From: a virus | Length of the DNA: 27,218 nucleotides | Virus record (IMG/VR): IMGVR_UViG_3300032294_001168 | Location: 1 to 27,218 of that record | Strand: one strand, 5' to 3' | In this document: piece by piece, positions 8,271-16,550 of the stretch | Numbering within the stretch: the stretch's first letter is position 1 | Layout: each line of letters opens with the position of its first letter | The notes under the pieces: model-generated | What the model saw: only the letters and a program-made list of their open reading frames with translations | Told to the model about the DNA's origin: nothing | Database searches by the model: none | Program-made: the position numbers and the translations under genes

Positions 8271-8611
8271 TAATCTCGTTCTTTAGCAATTAGCTTAATC
8301 ATTCTGTCGTATTCTAGCACGTCAATTATGTTGTCAATAATTAGCGTTCTGCCAGCATAAAGAATGTGCATTGACTTGGTAATTGTAACCAAGGGATTGT
8401 CTCGAATGATTATTTCCCAAGAGTTTTTTATAACCATTTGGTCCTCGCTATTCTGTCGAGTTCCATTTAGGTTAGTAACCTTTGCCCAGCACGTATAAGT
8501 GACACCCATTGAAGAGTAGTAACCTCCAAAGCCATCCGCAAATAGAGTTGGGTTTAGGAATTGTATGCGCTCACGTAAATCGCCAGCTTTAAGTTCGTTG
8601 TTAGTCCTCAT
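8270..8611 (-). CDS. Phage head closure / head-tail adaptor protein
   Basis: A 113-residue protein beginning with a GDLRERIQFLNP strand and continuing with DGFGGYY...CWAKV, the arrangement of SPP1 gp16-type head closure proteins (a small beta barrel). It ends in a DRMIKLIAKERD strand-helix. The family's function is to close the portal channel and provide the docking surface for the tail. It sits between the gp6-like connector and gp10-like genes, and ATG 8611 overlaps the connector stop by four bases. Confidence 0.78.
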   Translation of the reverse strand: MRTNNELKAGDLRERIQFLNPTLFADGFGGYYSSMGVTYTCWAKVTNLNGTRQNSEDQMVIKNSWEIIIRDNPLVTITKSMHILYAGRTLIIDNIIDVLEYDRMIKLIAKERD

Positions 8612-9201
8612 GCACCAAACCAGTTGTAAGTTTTATAAGGCATCAACAATGCTTTTACTCCCAAAGGTGTTTCTGCCACAATAGTTCCAACAATAAGGTC
8701 CTCACGTCGCTCATACATGGTATTAACCATCATTTTAATTGCAAGCTTAATGTCTTCGGGAACTGTTGTAAATCCAGCGGTATAAACCATTTTAAATTTA
8801 AACGACTGATTATTGCTTGTAATAAAAATCTTAGGAAACAATCCAATGTTTAACTGGTATTGCAAAGGCGTTTCAACATTGTTTTGGTCAATAGTTACCA
8901 CCTTAGTCACGTCACTTGCAGAAATTAAAGGACCATAAGGCAACTGCCATTGATATGGGAAAGAAAAAGAATCAATAGTAACAGTCTTACGAATAATTGC
9001 TTTACCCATAAATGATTCGCATTGTAGTCTAGCCATTTTTATAAGGCTAGTAATTAAGGTGTCCTCAAGGGTGCCGTCAATTCTTGCGTATTCTTTTGCC
9101 TCTGCCAATGTAACTGGCTCAGTAACTGGCGCAACGTCTGCAAACTGAACTGCGTAGCCTGTAAATGACAGGTTGCTTGGTGTATATAATAAATCACTCA
9201 T
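8608..9201 (-). CDS. Head-tail connector, gp6-like
   Basis: A 197-residue protein with the VTLAEAKEYARIDGTLEDTLI signature of gp6-type connectors near residues 30-50. A helix with ARLQCESFMG follows, and the C-terminal VPEDIKLAIKMMVNTMYERRE helix is typical of the family. It forms a ring under the portal. I start it at ATG 9201, which overlaps the glycosyltransferase stop by eight bases (ATGAGTGA). A TTG at 9225 would add eight residues but lies deeper in the upstream gene. The overlap couples this neck protein to the glycosyltransferase gene. Confidence 0.82.
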   Translation of the reverse strand: MSDLLYTPSNLSFTGYAVQFADVAPVTEPVTLAEAKEYARIDGTLEDTLITSLIKMARLQCESFMGKAIIRKTVTIDSFSFPYQWQLPYGPLISASDVTKVVTIDQNNVETPLQYQLNIGLFPKIFITSNNQSFKFKMVYTAGFTTVPEDIKLAIKMMVNTMYERREDLIVGTIVAETPLGVKALLMPYKTYNWFGA

Positions 9202-10180
9202 TGTATGGTTTCTTTGCTTTGTCAACGATAAAATTAAAGAATCTTTCCAACTCTTGGTCTTGGTATTTCAAGCGCTCCTCGGCAAGGTTGCGCATTATGT
9301 TTTGGTGAAAATCGTAAAGTATTTCGTCGCTCATCAATTCCTCAATCTTTGCAGCCATTCCGTCAATATCGTCACGCTGGAAATATAATCCAGCAGGTCC
9401 AAGGCATTCCTTTAATCCATCTGTTGGTGTGCAAATAACTGGCAGCCTATTAATGGCAGCCTCCAAACCTACACGTCCATAAGATTCGTAGGACGATGGA
9501 ACAAGAACAATATTTGTTTTACCATAAATTAAATGCACGTCGGGAGTTTGTGCGACATACTTTAAATTTTTTAGCGTATCGTCAATTATTTGCTCGCCAT
9601 AGCTTCCAAGAACTCCCAAAAACTTACGCTTTGGCAATCGCTTCGCTAGTTCAATTAATATCTGACCGCCTTTGTTTTCGTTGCAATTTATTAGCGTAAT
9701 GTATTGCCCATGCTTTCGGTTGTACTTTACATCCTCAGGGAAAATTGGAGGCTTGCAGACAATAGAGGCATTTGGATAGGGACCATTGTCCAAATTCTTT
9801 TCGTTTGCCTTATTGTTGTAAACAACGTGAATGTTTTGCTGCTTAAAACGGACATTTCTGTAATCTGAATCGTTGTGGCTTAAAAAAATCAATTGCTTTT
9901 TAAACCTCATGCACCAATTAATCGCAACGCCAGTATTGTCCAAATGAGTAAATACAACGCTTGCATTTTGTAAGGCTAGAAAAAAATCGTTTGAATAGTA
10001 GCCAGTTATGAATTTTATAAAAGAAAACTTTTCACCATCGGGATAAATTTGACTTTCGGGTAAAATAACCTCAATGTTGCAGCCTTTTTCGTGAAAATAT
10101 TTGGCATAATGCTGCACCGTCCACTCGGCTCCTGAGTTGTGCGTGCCTGCCCAAGCGTGTACAAAAAAAACTATATTCAT
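9194..10180 (-). CDS. GT-B glycosyltransferase, family 4-like
   Basis: A 328-residue enzyme of the GT-B fold. The N-terminal domain begins MNIVFFVHAW..HNSGAEW and is followed by a Rossmann C-terminal domain. The latter contains the EX7E motif (E-SYGRVGL-E, near residue 240) preceded by IVLVPSS and followed by NRLPVICTPTDG, typical of retaining family 4 transferases that bind a nucleotide sugar. It has no membrane segment or signal peptide, so it acts in the host cytoplasm. It lies between capsid and connector genes, downstream of a strong terminator, and overlaps the connector by eight bases. This suggests modification of a virion protein, though modification of host surface sugar is possible. 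The acceptor is unknown. Confidence 0.82.
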   Translation of the reverse strand: MNIVFFVHAWAGTHNSGAEWTVQHYAKYFHEKGCNIEVILPESQIYPDGEKFSFIKFITGYYSNDFFLALQNASVVFTHLDNTGVAINWCMRFKKQLIFLSHNDSDYRNVRFKQQNIHVVYNNKANEKNLDNGPYPNASIVCKPPIFPEDVKYNRKHGQYITLINCNENKGGQILIELAKRLPKRKFLGVLGSYGEQIIDDTLKNLKYVAQTPDVHLIYGKTNIVLVPSSYESYGRVGLEAAINRLPVICTPTDGLKECLGPAGLYFQRDDIDGMAAKIEELMSDEILYDFHQNIMRNLAEERLKYQDQELERFFNFIVDKAKKPYNE

Positions 10181-10227
10181 GCTTTTTTCTTGTTGATTCG
10201 TTTAAAGGTATTGATTTATAGATAAAT

Positions 10228-10255
10228 AAAAAAAAACCCCGACTATTTGTCGGGG
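10228..10255 (-). terminator. Intrinsic terminator after the major capsid gene
   Basis: In the mRNA sense CCCCGAC and GTCGGGG form a perfect 7-bp stem around a 5-base loop, followed by nine U residues (10236-10228). It lies 27 bases past the capsid stop, and would separate very high capsid expression from the glycosyltransferase and neck genes downstream. Confidence 0.88.
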
Positions 10256-10282
10256 TCTTAATCAAACTAAACACCTATTCAC

Positions 10283-11482
10283 TTATGATGCAGAACCGTT
10301 AGCAAGAGCGGCAGCAAATCTACCGAATACCAAAGCCTTAGAGTTGTAAACTGCAAATGCAATTCTTTCCTCAACTCGTACAGTTACAAAGTTCTTAGTT
10401 ACGTTGTCAGCATCTTGCTCAAAGAACTCAAGAGTTACGCCCTGACGAACGAACAATTGGGAACCAAGCGCCCAGTCACCAACGAAGAAATCGCCAGCAG
10501 TTACGGCATTGATTGCATAAACAGGAACTCCCATGATGAACATTTGTCCGCCAGTCATAGAAACGTAGCTAGGCAAGATATATGCACCGCTAGTTTCCTT
10601 AACGGATACCAATTGCAAGTAATCGCTTGGGTTGATAAGGATTGCATTTGGAGCATATTCATCTTTGGTAGTTTGAACAACCGCAGCAGCCAAAACGTCA
10701 AATCTGTTGATTAGAGTACCAAATCTTACAGTTGTCCAAGCAGAGCCATCAGTTGCAACACCATGAAGGTTTTGACCAACACCACTTCCGTAAAGGATTT
10801 GGGTGTCTTCTACGTTCAACAATTTGCTAGGCGCACGGCTAGAAAGGTAAGCGATAAGACCAGGAGTATCGTCCAACATTTCTTTTGTCAATCGCATAAA
10901 AGTTGGGATAGTTCTTACAGAACGGTCAACCGCAGCCAAATCGAAATCAGACTGAGGCTTCAACAAACCTTGTGCAGTTGGTGCAGCAGCATTGTCGTAA
11001 GCGGTCTCACGTACGAAACGGATAAGGTTAGAGGAGGTCTGTCCAGTAGGGATAAAAGAACGAACGTGTACTCGTCTATTTGGGTCAAACTTCAAATCAG
11101 GAACTCGGTCAGCTGGGATAACTTCGCCAGTGTAAGAGTTTCCAATTGTCATGTCTTCCTTCAAGTTAAGGTCCAACTTAACTTTGTTAGCGTTTCCGCT
11201 CTTGTAGTTACCGAATGCATCAGAAGAAAATGCTTTCTCCAATTCGCTAGAGAAAGAATGTCCTTTAGCAGCGCTATTAAAGCCAGCCTGAGTTCTTGCA
11301 TCTACTCCGTCCAACTGAGCCTGAAGAGCATCAGCCTTTTCGTTTAATTTAGCGGTCTCGGCAGAAAGGGACTTTCTGAACTCCTCACCAGCTTCTTTCA
11401 TAGCCTTTACGTCAGAAATCAAAGTTTCGTTTGACTCCAATTTCGCAAGTACTGAATCCAATTGTGATTTAATTGCTTCCAT
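10283..11482 (-). CDS. Major capsid protein, HK97 fold
   Basis: A 399-residue protein directly after the prohead protease. About the first 95 residues form a Glu/Lys-rich coiled coil (SQLDSVLAKLESNETLISDV...), like the HK97 delta domain that acts as scaffold and is cut away by the protease. The mature part begins around residue 100 and includes HVRSFIPTGQTSS.NLIRFVRET, the E-loop and N-arm style region. The P-domain and A-domain segments include NAILINPSDYLQL and GVPVYAINAV, with a C-terminal VTVRVEERIAFAVYNSKALV strand. These are family hallmarks. A strong terminator follows at 10228-10255. A candidate promoter lies upstream of the protease (12217-12247). Confidence 0.92.
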   Translation of the reverse strand: MEAIKSQLDSVLAKLESNETLISDVKAMKEAGEEFRKSLSAETAKLNEKADALQAQLDGVDARTQAGFNSAAKGHSFSSELEKAFSSDAFGNYKSGNANKVKLDLNLKEDMTIGNSYTGEVIPADRVPDLKFDPNRRVHVRSFIPTGQTSSNLIRFVRETAYDNAAAPTAQGLLKPQSDFDLAAVDRSVRTIPTFMRLTKEMLDDTPGLIAYLSSRAPSKLLNVEDTQILYGSGVGQNLHGVATDGSAWTTVRFGTLINRFDVLAAAVVQTTKDEYAPNAILINPSDYLQLVSVKETSGAYILPSYVSMTGGQMFIMGVPVYAINAVTAGDFFVGDWALGSQLFVRQGVTLEFFEQDADNVTKNFVTVRVEERIAFAVYNSKALVFGRFAAALANGSAS

Positions 11483-11488
11483 TGTGTT

Positions 11489-12202
11489 TTAAATAAATTT
11501 TTTAAGTTTTGGTATAAATTCGAACTCCAAAGCCATTGCCAAGGTCGGGTCTAATACGCTTTCGAATTGACTTGCATCGGATTCTACGGACTGGACTGAT
11601 TTTGTTTGCAATGCCTTTAAATGTTCTTGAATTTGCTTTAATCCGATTTCAAGCTGAATCATTGACTCGTCGGTAAGGTTGCCATTTCTTAGAATGCCAC
11701 AAAACTTTGCAATCATCTCCTCGCTTTTAGGCTGGTCCCAGCTTTTCATTGATTCAATCGGTGTGTTTGGATTGGCTCCCCATGTAACGGTTGAACCCTC
11801 CCAAAGTTTAATCTCTTTAATTTCTCTATAACCAGCCTTATTGTCTGCCTTAACAATTTCAAAGCCAACTGAATGCTCGTTAAAAACGCCCTCAGCATAA
11901 AGCTTTATTACGTCCTTGCCGTAGCTTGTTTCGGTAATCTTAGAGGTAAAACGTAATCCTTTTGCGTCCTCCATTAATTCCATTGGTTTTGCCAATGGCA
12001 TCAAAGGATTGTGTTGCAATAAGTGCATGATTCGATTGCGTCCCATTGGTCCGTTTTCGGCAACACTTTTCTTGTAAGCACCTGAAACGATTACGTCGCC
12101 ATCAGAATCAATGTTGTTAAAAGCGGAAAAGTAACCAGTCACGATTCCTTTTACGTCGTCAACGTCTTCGATAATTCCTTGGCTTATATTCTTGTAAATC
12201 AT
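11489..12202 (-). CDS. Prohead maturation protease, HK97 family (S78)
   Basis: A 237-residue serine protease with the visible catalytic set: His64 in LLQHNP, Ser111 in NEHSVGF and a Glu near 135 in KLWEGS, followed by VTWGANPNTP. It cleaves the capsid delta domain during prohead maturation. The C-terminal 70 residues are helical, likely a targeting tail that is self-removed. It is encoded six bases upstream of the capsid gene, in the classic protease-capsid pair. The ATG at 12202 is preceded by a long AT-rich leader with a promoter-like element, matching a need for high late expression. Confidence 0.9.
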   Translation of the reverse strand: MIYKNISQGIIEDVDDVKGIVTGYFSAFNNIDSDGDVIVSGAYKKSVAENGPMGRNRIMHLLQHNPLMPLAKPMELMEDAKGLRFTSKITETSYGKDVIKLYAEGVFNEHSVGFEIVKADNKAGYREIKEIKLWEGSTVTWGANPNTPIESMKSWDQPKSEEMIAKFCGILRNGNLTDESMIQLEIGLKQIQEHLKALQTKSVQSVESDASQFESVLDPTLAMALEFEFIPKLKKFI

Positions 12203-12216
12203 GGTCTCTTTTTTTG

Positions 12217-12247
12217 TAAAAATAAAAGGGTTAAAAAAAAATGCAAA
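12217..12247 (-). promoter_or_regulatory. Candidate late promoter before protease and capsid genes
   Basis: TTTG at 12247-12244, a 19-base spacer, then TATTTTTA at 12224-12217, close to the Bacteroidota TTTG/TAnnTTTG pattern. A near-identical layout precedes the tail tube gene. The -7 box lies about 15 bases before the ATG, so the leader would be very short. Confidence 0.5.
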
Positions 12248-12248
12248 C

Positions 12249-12262
12249 CAATAAATTTATTG
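12249..12262. promoter_or_regulatory. 14-bp perfect palindrome upstream of the capsid promoter
   Basis: CAATAAATTTATTG is a perfect palindrome lying one base upstream of the TTTG box, where an activator or operator could bind. It overlaps the end of the family 25 glycosyltransferase gene, so part of it is coding sequence. AT-rich palindromes can occur by chance. Confidence 0.35.
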
Positions 12263-12835
12263 ATTGATAAAATGAAAGGCTTTTGCCTCGCTTTCCTCAA
12301 ATAAGCTTGTATAATCTTGGAAAACTCCTTCGATGTCGCTTTGACTTGGTCGCTGAAAAGAAAGGAATGGAGCGCAAATGTAAGAGTTACCTTTTGGGTG
12401 TACTTTTGTCCTAAAATGCTCGTCAATTGGAATAGATAATTCTAATCCTGCCATTTCCTTAGCAAATCGGTATGAATAAAGAACTGCGTGAGTAGTCCAA
12501 GAGCCATAAGTGCGAACCAATCGCTTGCTGACTCTGTCCATTCTTGAATCTTTTATGTTAGCGCCAAGCATAAGCATATCCCAATCAGCTGGCAAGTCAT
12601 TTATGCAATTAATTAGGTCGCTATAAGTACCTCTAAAGGTTGCGTCGTCCTCAAATATTAAGACATCGCTTTCGCATTGTGTAAAAATCTTTTTAAATGT
12701 TTTGTTTAATCCATACCAACCCCAGTCATGCTTGGTTGCGCTTACCCTTTCAAGATTAAAATGCGGAGATAACTCATTCATTGAGTCAATCCATTTGTCT
12801 TTGCGGTGGTCAAGATTTATAACGTGTGCAATCAT
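12257..12835 (-). CDS. Glycosyltransferase family 25 (LPS-type)
   Basis: A 192-residue GT25-like enzyme. The N-terminal VINLDHRKDKW motif is the family's opening strand, EDD at 62-64 (LIFEDDA) is the expected metal/nucleotide-sugar binding motif, and GSWTTHAVLYSYRFAKEM and PIDEH segments follow. The C-terminus has a CAPFLSFQRPSQSDI stretch. It is slightly short for the family (about 200-260). No membrane segment is seen, so it acts in the cytoplasm. Its ATG overlaps the MuF-like gene's stop by four bases (ATGA), and the protease follows. In bacteria this family usually adds sugars to lipopolysaccharide; here the setting points to virion modification, which is inference. Confidence 0.85.
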   Translation of the reverse strand: MIAHVINLDHRKDKWIDSMNELSPHFNLERVSATKHDWGWYGLNKTFKKIFTQCESDVLIFEDDATFRGTYSDLINCINDLPADWDMLMLGANIKDSRMDRVSKRLVRTYGSWTTHAVLYSYRFAKEMAGLELSIPIDEHFRTKVHPKGNSYICAPFLSFQRPSQSDIEGVFQDYTSLFEESEAKAFHFINQ

Positions 12836-13623
12836 TTTCTCATTGGTAATCCGTCAACGTCTCGCATAATTCTAAATACAACCTTGCATCTGCAATTGCA
12901 AATTTGGTCGGCTCCAGCGCCTTGCGTTCCGTCTGCTGGTTGTCTCATTTCGTCACCGCCTACAATAAAGTTTTGGTCAAATGGAATCCAAGGCTTGTTA
13001 AGCATTGCAGCGTGGTCAGGTCTAGTTTTGTTATCTGTCGCTGGAATCCATTTCTTTTCATACATAAAATCGGAGGTTGCTGCCGACTGCATTGCTGCGT
13101 TGTTGGTAGCTATTGCCATTTCTGTTCTTGCAATTAACTTGGCTCTATTCCTAAATATTACCGTTACCGAATCTTGAATGTTTCTAGCAATCTCTAGCGT
13201 GCCAAGACCTTCATTTAATCCACCTAAAACAATGTTGCGAATTATCTTTTGGCTAGTCTCGTTGATTTGTATTAGGGTTTGCGGCAAGTTTCTAACTGCA
13301 AACAAACGCATAAAGTCTCTCCAGCCTGCTCGCAAAGCTTCCTTAGTTGCTTTACTTGGTGGTTGTATTGCGTTATACATTGCCTCTGCGTAAGCCGTAC
13401 CAGCAACAACGAAAAGGTTTTCCAATACGTCAGCCAAAGGCGCTGGAGTTATTAAATCAAAGCGGTTAATATTTCCGTCCGCCTGTTTAATAGCATCCAA
13501 ATAAGGCTGCATTTGCTTTTTTAAAGCCGTATAGATTTGCTTTTCGTATCTAACCTCGTAACGTCTCTGCAATGCATCCAATTGCTTTGCAAGCGCTAAG
13601 TCTTTTTTAGTTGGTTTGGGCAT
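12832..13623 (-). CDS. Minor head protein, MuF / SPP1 gp7-like
   Basis: A 263-residue head morphogenesis protein. The family domain is in the C-terminal half: RAKLIARTEMAIATNNAA near residues 155-175, then W..ATDNKTRPDHAAMLNK and the Cys-rich ICNCRCKVVF near 245-255. The N-terminal helical region is typical. Such proteins enter the capsid in a few copies, sometimes with DNA-binding ends. The start overlaps the portal stop by 17 bases. No toxin or other fused effector domain is seen at the C-terminus, which ends soon after the Cys motif. Confidence 0.82.
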   Translation of the reverse strand: MPKPTKKDLALAKQLDALQRRYEVRYEKQIYTALKKQMQPYLDAIKQADGNINRFDLITPAPLADVLENLFVVAGTAYAEAMYNAIQPPSKATKEALRAGWRDFMRLFAVRNLPQTLIQINETSQKIIRNIVLGGLNEGLGTLEIARNIQDSVTVIFRNRAKLIARTEMAIATNNAAMQSAATSDFMYEKKWIPATDNKTRPDHAAMLNKPWIPFDQNFIVGGDEMRQPADGTQGAGADQICNCRCKVVFRIMRDVDGLPMRK

Positions 13624-14983
13624 AGTCTCCCAAATTTTCTAGGTCGTCAACTGGTTGTGCAGAAAACTCCGACAAAGTCATTAAGCCTTGCGGAATAAAT
13701 GGCTGCTCCATCAAAACATTCTCATACTCGCCGTAATTCATGGCTGCACGTTTCTCGTTTGGAGTTAACCACCAAGCCTGTGACAATTGACCAACAAGCT
13801 TATCCATATCGTCTTGCATTTCAGGATAAGCCATATAATCAAAATCCAAGAACAGATTTTTATTGCCATAAGAAGCCAAAAGCCAGTTGTTAAGCACGTC
13901 TCTAATTTCAATATGCAAAGGTCTGACAACGTTATTAATTAGTGCCTTGTACGCAGTTTCAATGTTGTTGAACGTGCTTGCTTCTGTATCTCCAAGCAAC
14001 TTAGCGTCTACTCCATAAACTCGGCATAAAGAACGCAAAATTACTTTCTGAGTATCAATAATAGACATATCGACCGCATTCATTCCCATTTGCACCCAGC
14101 TTAACTTGGCTGGAGTAATGATAACGTCGCCAGCTTTAGTTGCGCCTTGATAGTTGTGTGCATAATCCTCCTTTAGTCCTTGCGCTTGCTCTCGTGTAAT
14201 GTTAACAGTACCGTCTCCAGTTAATATACCTCTTGCACCCATGTTTTGAAGCATAGATAAAAGCGCTTGCTTGCCATCGTTTGACGTGGTAAGGTCACGA
14301 ACTGCGGAACGCAAAGGAGATGCGCCATAAAGATGGTTGGCAGTTCCAGCTTGGTAGCTTAGATTTATATTTTTTAAGTGACCTACGTTAGCAGCGTCAA
14401 TTCTGTCGTATCCGTTGTAGGTTAATCGATATTCTTTAATTGGCTGGTTCAAACCTCCCGAAATAATCTCCATGTACTGGGCAGGCAAAGAATACAAAGC
14501 AATGATTGGAGCATTTGGTTGCTCTCCACGTCTAGCACCGTAAATGTATGCGTTGCCAGTTATTAAACGAAATGCGGCAATTTCTTTTAAAAGGTTGTCC
14601 CAAGTTTGGAACTCGTTTGGCTTTTTAAATAGCTTTTCAAGTTCGGGAATGTGTACCTCTTCCAACGCCTTTGTTTTAAGTCTTTCGGCTTGGAATTTTG
14701 CGCCTGAGTTGTCAAAGTTTCGGCTCATGGATTTGTAGTAATTCAAAGCCTTTTGGTCCTTTACCTCATAAACAACAATTGGAGCGGTGCTTACTTTGTT
14801 AATGATTAAGTTAATTATAGCGTAAAGGTCTGAGTTAAGGTAAAGACCTTTTTCGATAAAGTTTTGCGTTGTTGGTGCAGTCCAAATGACGTTGTTGCCC
14901 AAATAAGGAAAAACTGCATTTAGGTAAGTAGAATCTTTTTGGTTAAAACCCAGTGCGGCTTTAATTCTATCTATGTAATTCAT
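13607..14983 (-). CDS. Portal protein, HK97 type
   Basis: I start this at ATG 14983 (458 residues), since an upstream GTG/TTG-type extension to 15052 would add 23 hydrophobic residues and overlap the terminase gene. Family features include the N-terminal RIKAALGFN, PNEFQTWDNLLKEIAAFRLI, ITGNAYIYG and YGASPLRSAVRDL segments, and a helical C-terminus. The portal forms the 12-subunit ring for DNA entry and exit. It lies immediately downstream of the large terminase with a 56-base gap that carries a TATTTTTAC element, and its stop overlaps the MuF-like gene. Confidence 0.88.
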   Translation of the reverse strand: MNYIDRIKAALGFNQKDSTYLNAVFPYLGNNVIWTAPTTQNFIEKGLYLNSDLYAIINLIINKVSTAPIVVYEVKDQKALNYYKSMSRNFDNSGAKFQAERLKTKALEEVHIPELEKLFKKPNEFQTWDNLLKEIAAFRLITGNAYIYGARRGEQPNAPIIALYSLPAQYMEIISGGLNQPIKEYRLTYNGYDRIDAANVGHLKNINLSYQAGTANHLYGASPLRSAVRDLTTSNDGKQALLSMLQNMGARGILTGDGTVNITREQAQGLKEDYAHNYQGATKAGDVIITPAKLSWVQMGMNAVDMSIIDTQKVILRSLCRVYGVDAKLLGDTEASTFNNIETAYKALINNVVRPLHIEIRDVLNNWLLASYGNKNLFLDFDYMAYPEMQDDMDKLVGQLSQAWWLTPNEKRAAMNYGEYENVLMEQPFIPQGLMTLSEFSAQPVDDLENLGDYAQTN

Positions 14984-15000
14984 TCCGTTTGCTTTTTTTG

Positions 15001-15008
15001 TAAAAATA
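15001..15008 (-). promoter_or_regulatory. TATTTTTA element before the portal gene
   Basis: The mRNA-sense CCCTATTTTTACAAAAAAAG resembles the -7 region before the protease gene, including the CCC and ACAAAAAAAG flanks. No TTG box is found at the expected spacing, so this is only a partial promoter or a shared translation leader. Confidence 0.3.
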
Positions 15009-15039
15009 GGGTAATAAAATAAAAAAATGATGCCATATC

Positions 15040-16251
15040 CTAAACGTGCCAAAATTTAGAAACAGACAACTTATCAAATGCGTAACGAATGGCGTCAATT
15101 GTGTGGTTAAAATCGTCAACTGGCGTGTCCGAACGCTTGTCATTCCATACGTAATTGTTTAACTCTTTAATGATTGTCTTGGATTCTTGCGATACCACAA
15201 TTTGGTAGTCTTGCATTTTTTTAATTCCGTACCTAACCGAATCAGGACCTTTTGTACAAGGGATAATATTAAAGCCAAAATTGTAAATTTCATTAATCAG
15301 TCGAGGCTCTGCTGAGTCGGCAACAATCATATCATTAGGCTGGCAGTATTGACCAATCTTTTTAGCTATGTCGGTGGTTGTTAAGCCAGTTTCTGCAAAG
15401 CATTCTTGGCAATAAATCAATCCTTTGTCCTCATCAACGGAAACTTTTATCAATGTAGTAGGGTCAATGCTAAAACCAAAGTCCATTCCAAACCCAAAAG
15501 GCAATGACGTATCAAAATCAGCAATTTTCCAGTTTTCAAAGATGGCTCCCTCTGCTTTGTCCATCCAATTACCCATTACAATGTGATTAAACTTAGTCGG
15601 GTTTCGCTGCTTCATAGCCTCAAATCGAGCGACAACAGTACTATTTAGGTTGTCAATATTGTCTAAATAGGTCGTATGAATGTACGTGCAGTCATTTTTG
15701 GTGCCTGTAAAGCCTGAGTTTACCATGTAATCCTCAAAAAAACGCTTATAAACCCAATGCTCTTTAGTTGCTGGGTTCATTATAAGCAAAACTCTGTTGG
15801 GTTTGTCTACTGCACGCACAGATAAGTCAATGCGGTCAAAAATATCCTCGTCAACCAACTCCTCTGCTTCATCCATTACCCATGTTGTAACGCCAGCAAT
15901 TGATTTAAGATTAGCCGTTGCGGTCCCTTGGCTAGTCTTTATGCCTCTGAATAGAATCTTGGACCCTGTTGCCTTGTTGATAATTTCTGATTGGGTTATT
16001 TCAAAGTCATCTGACTTATTCATTAACTCAATCTTGTCAATAAATTCAGGAATAATCGAAATAAACGCAGAGGTTAGCGTCCATCTAGTAAATAAAATGA
16101 CGTGACCCTCTTGGTAGGTAAGGTTTAGCAGAAACATAGACAATGTCCACGACTTTCCTGAACCTCGACCGCCAGTTATAAGGTAATAACGTGTTTTTGG
16201 GACCTCTAAAAATAAAGGTTCGTATTTGTCAATTATTTGGATTTTATCCAT
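15040..16251 (-). CDS. Terminase large subunit, PBSX-like
   Basis: A 403-residue DNA packaging motor. The ATPase domain has Walker A GGRGSGKS at residues 27-34, an arginine finger-type segment and Walker B WVMDEAEE around 128-135. The nuclease domain has MDFGFSIDP near 256, IVADSAEP and a C-terminal DDFNHTIDAIRYA, three acidic clusters that bind metal. Its ATG overlaps the stop of the small terminase gene by 19 bases. Length is slightly short but normal for the PBSX-like group. A headful or cos mechanism cannot be decided from sequence. Confidence 0.92.
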   Translation of the reverse strand: MDKIQIIDKYEPLFLEVPKTRYYLITGGRGSGKSWTLSMFLLNLTYQEGHVILFTRWTLTSAFISIIPEFIDKIELMNKSDDFEITQSEIINKATGSKILFRGIKTSQGTATANLKSIAGVTTWVMDEAEELVDEDIFDRIDLSVRAVDKPNRVLLIMNPATKEHWVYKRFFEDYMVNSGFTGTKNDCTYIHTTYLDNIDNLNSTVVARFEAMKQRNPTKFNHIVMGNWMDKAEGAIFENWKIADFDTSLPFGFGMDFGFSIDPTTLIKVSVDEDKGLIYCQECFAETGLTTTDIAKKIGQYCQPNDMIVADSAEPRLINEIYNFGFNIIPCTKGPDSVRYGIKKMQDYQIVVSQESKTIIKELNNYVWNDKRSDTPVDDFNHTIDAIRYAFDKLSVSKFWHV

Positions 16252-16493
16252 TCAATTGGTGGTGTTACCTTTTCACCTAAAGTTGTAACGTCAACTACTT
16301 GCTTAGGCATTCCAAAGCGGTAGTTAAGCCAGCATTTGATGGCTTGTATGTCTCCGTCTTGGCATCTGTCCCAAAGCGCTTTCCAAGCTTGCTCAGGTAC
16401 GGCAATAGCGTCCATTTGCTCAATGATTTTAATCTCATCGGCTTTTGGCTTTCTGCCTCCTCCTAGCCTTGCTCCTCCGTGTCCGTTGCTCAT
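16233..16493 (-). CDS. Terminase small subunit candidate
   Basis: An 86-residue protein just upstream of the large terminase and overlapping it by 19 bases. Its N-terminus, GGARLGGGRKPK, is a basic glycine-rich motif common in small terminase and packaging-site proteins. A helical middle (EQAWKALWDRCQDGDIQAIKCWLNYRFGMP) follows. It is shorter than usual small subunits (about 120-180), so it may lack an oligomerisation region. Role rests on position and the motif. Confidence 0.7.
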   Translation of the reverse strand: MSNGHGGARLGGGRKPKADEIKIIEQMDAIAVPEQAWKALWDRCQDGDIQAIKCWLNYRFGMPKQVVDVTTLGEKVTPPIEWIKSK

Positions 16494-16524
16494 CTTGCAA
16501 AAATTTGTTTATTCAAGTAAAGAT

Positions 16525-16550
16525 AAAAAAAAGCCTAACCAAAGTCAGAC
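16525..16550 (-). terminator. Intrinsic terminator after the methyltransferase gene
   Basis: In the mRNA sense GUCUGAC and GUUAGGC pair over seven positions (two G-U pairs) around UUUG, followed by eight U residues. The stem begins at the stop codon of the methyltransferase gene and separates it from the terminase genes. Confidence 0.72.

Noticed and set aside
10763-11347. Long rightward frame (194 codons) opposite the capsid gene
   Set aside because: It is antisense to a clear HK97 capsid gene, has Cys- and Ser-rich composition and no credible start region.
12199-12426. Leftward 75-codon frame between the GT25 and protease genes
   Set aside because: It overlaps the GT25 coding sequence and the promoter region; its composition is that of AT-rich DNA.
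14984-15052. N-terminal extension of the portal
   Set aside because: It needs a non-ATG start, is hydrophobic and crosses the terminase stop; ATG 14983 gives a normal portal start.
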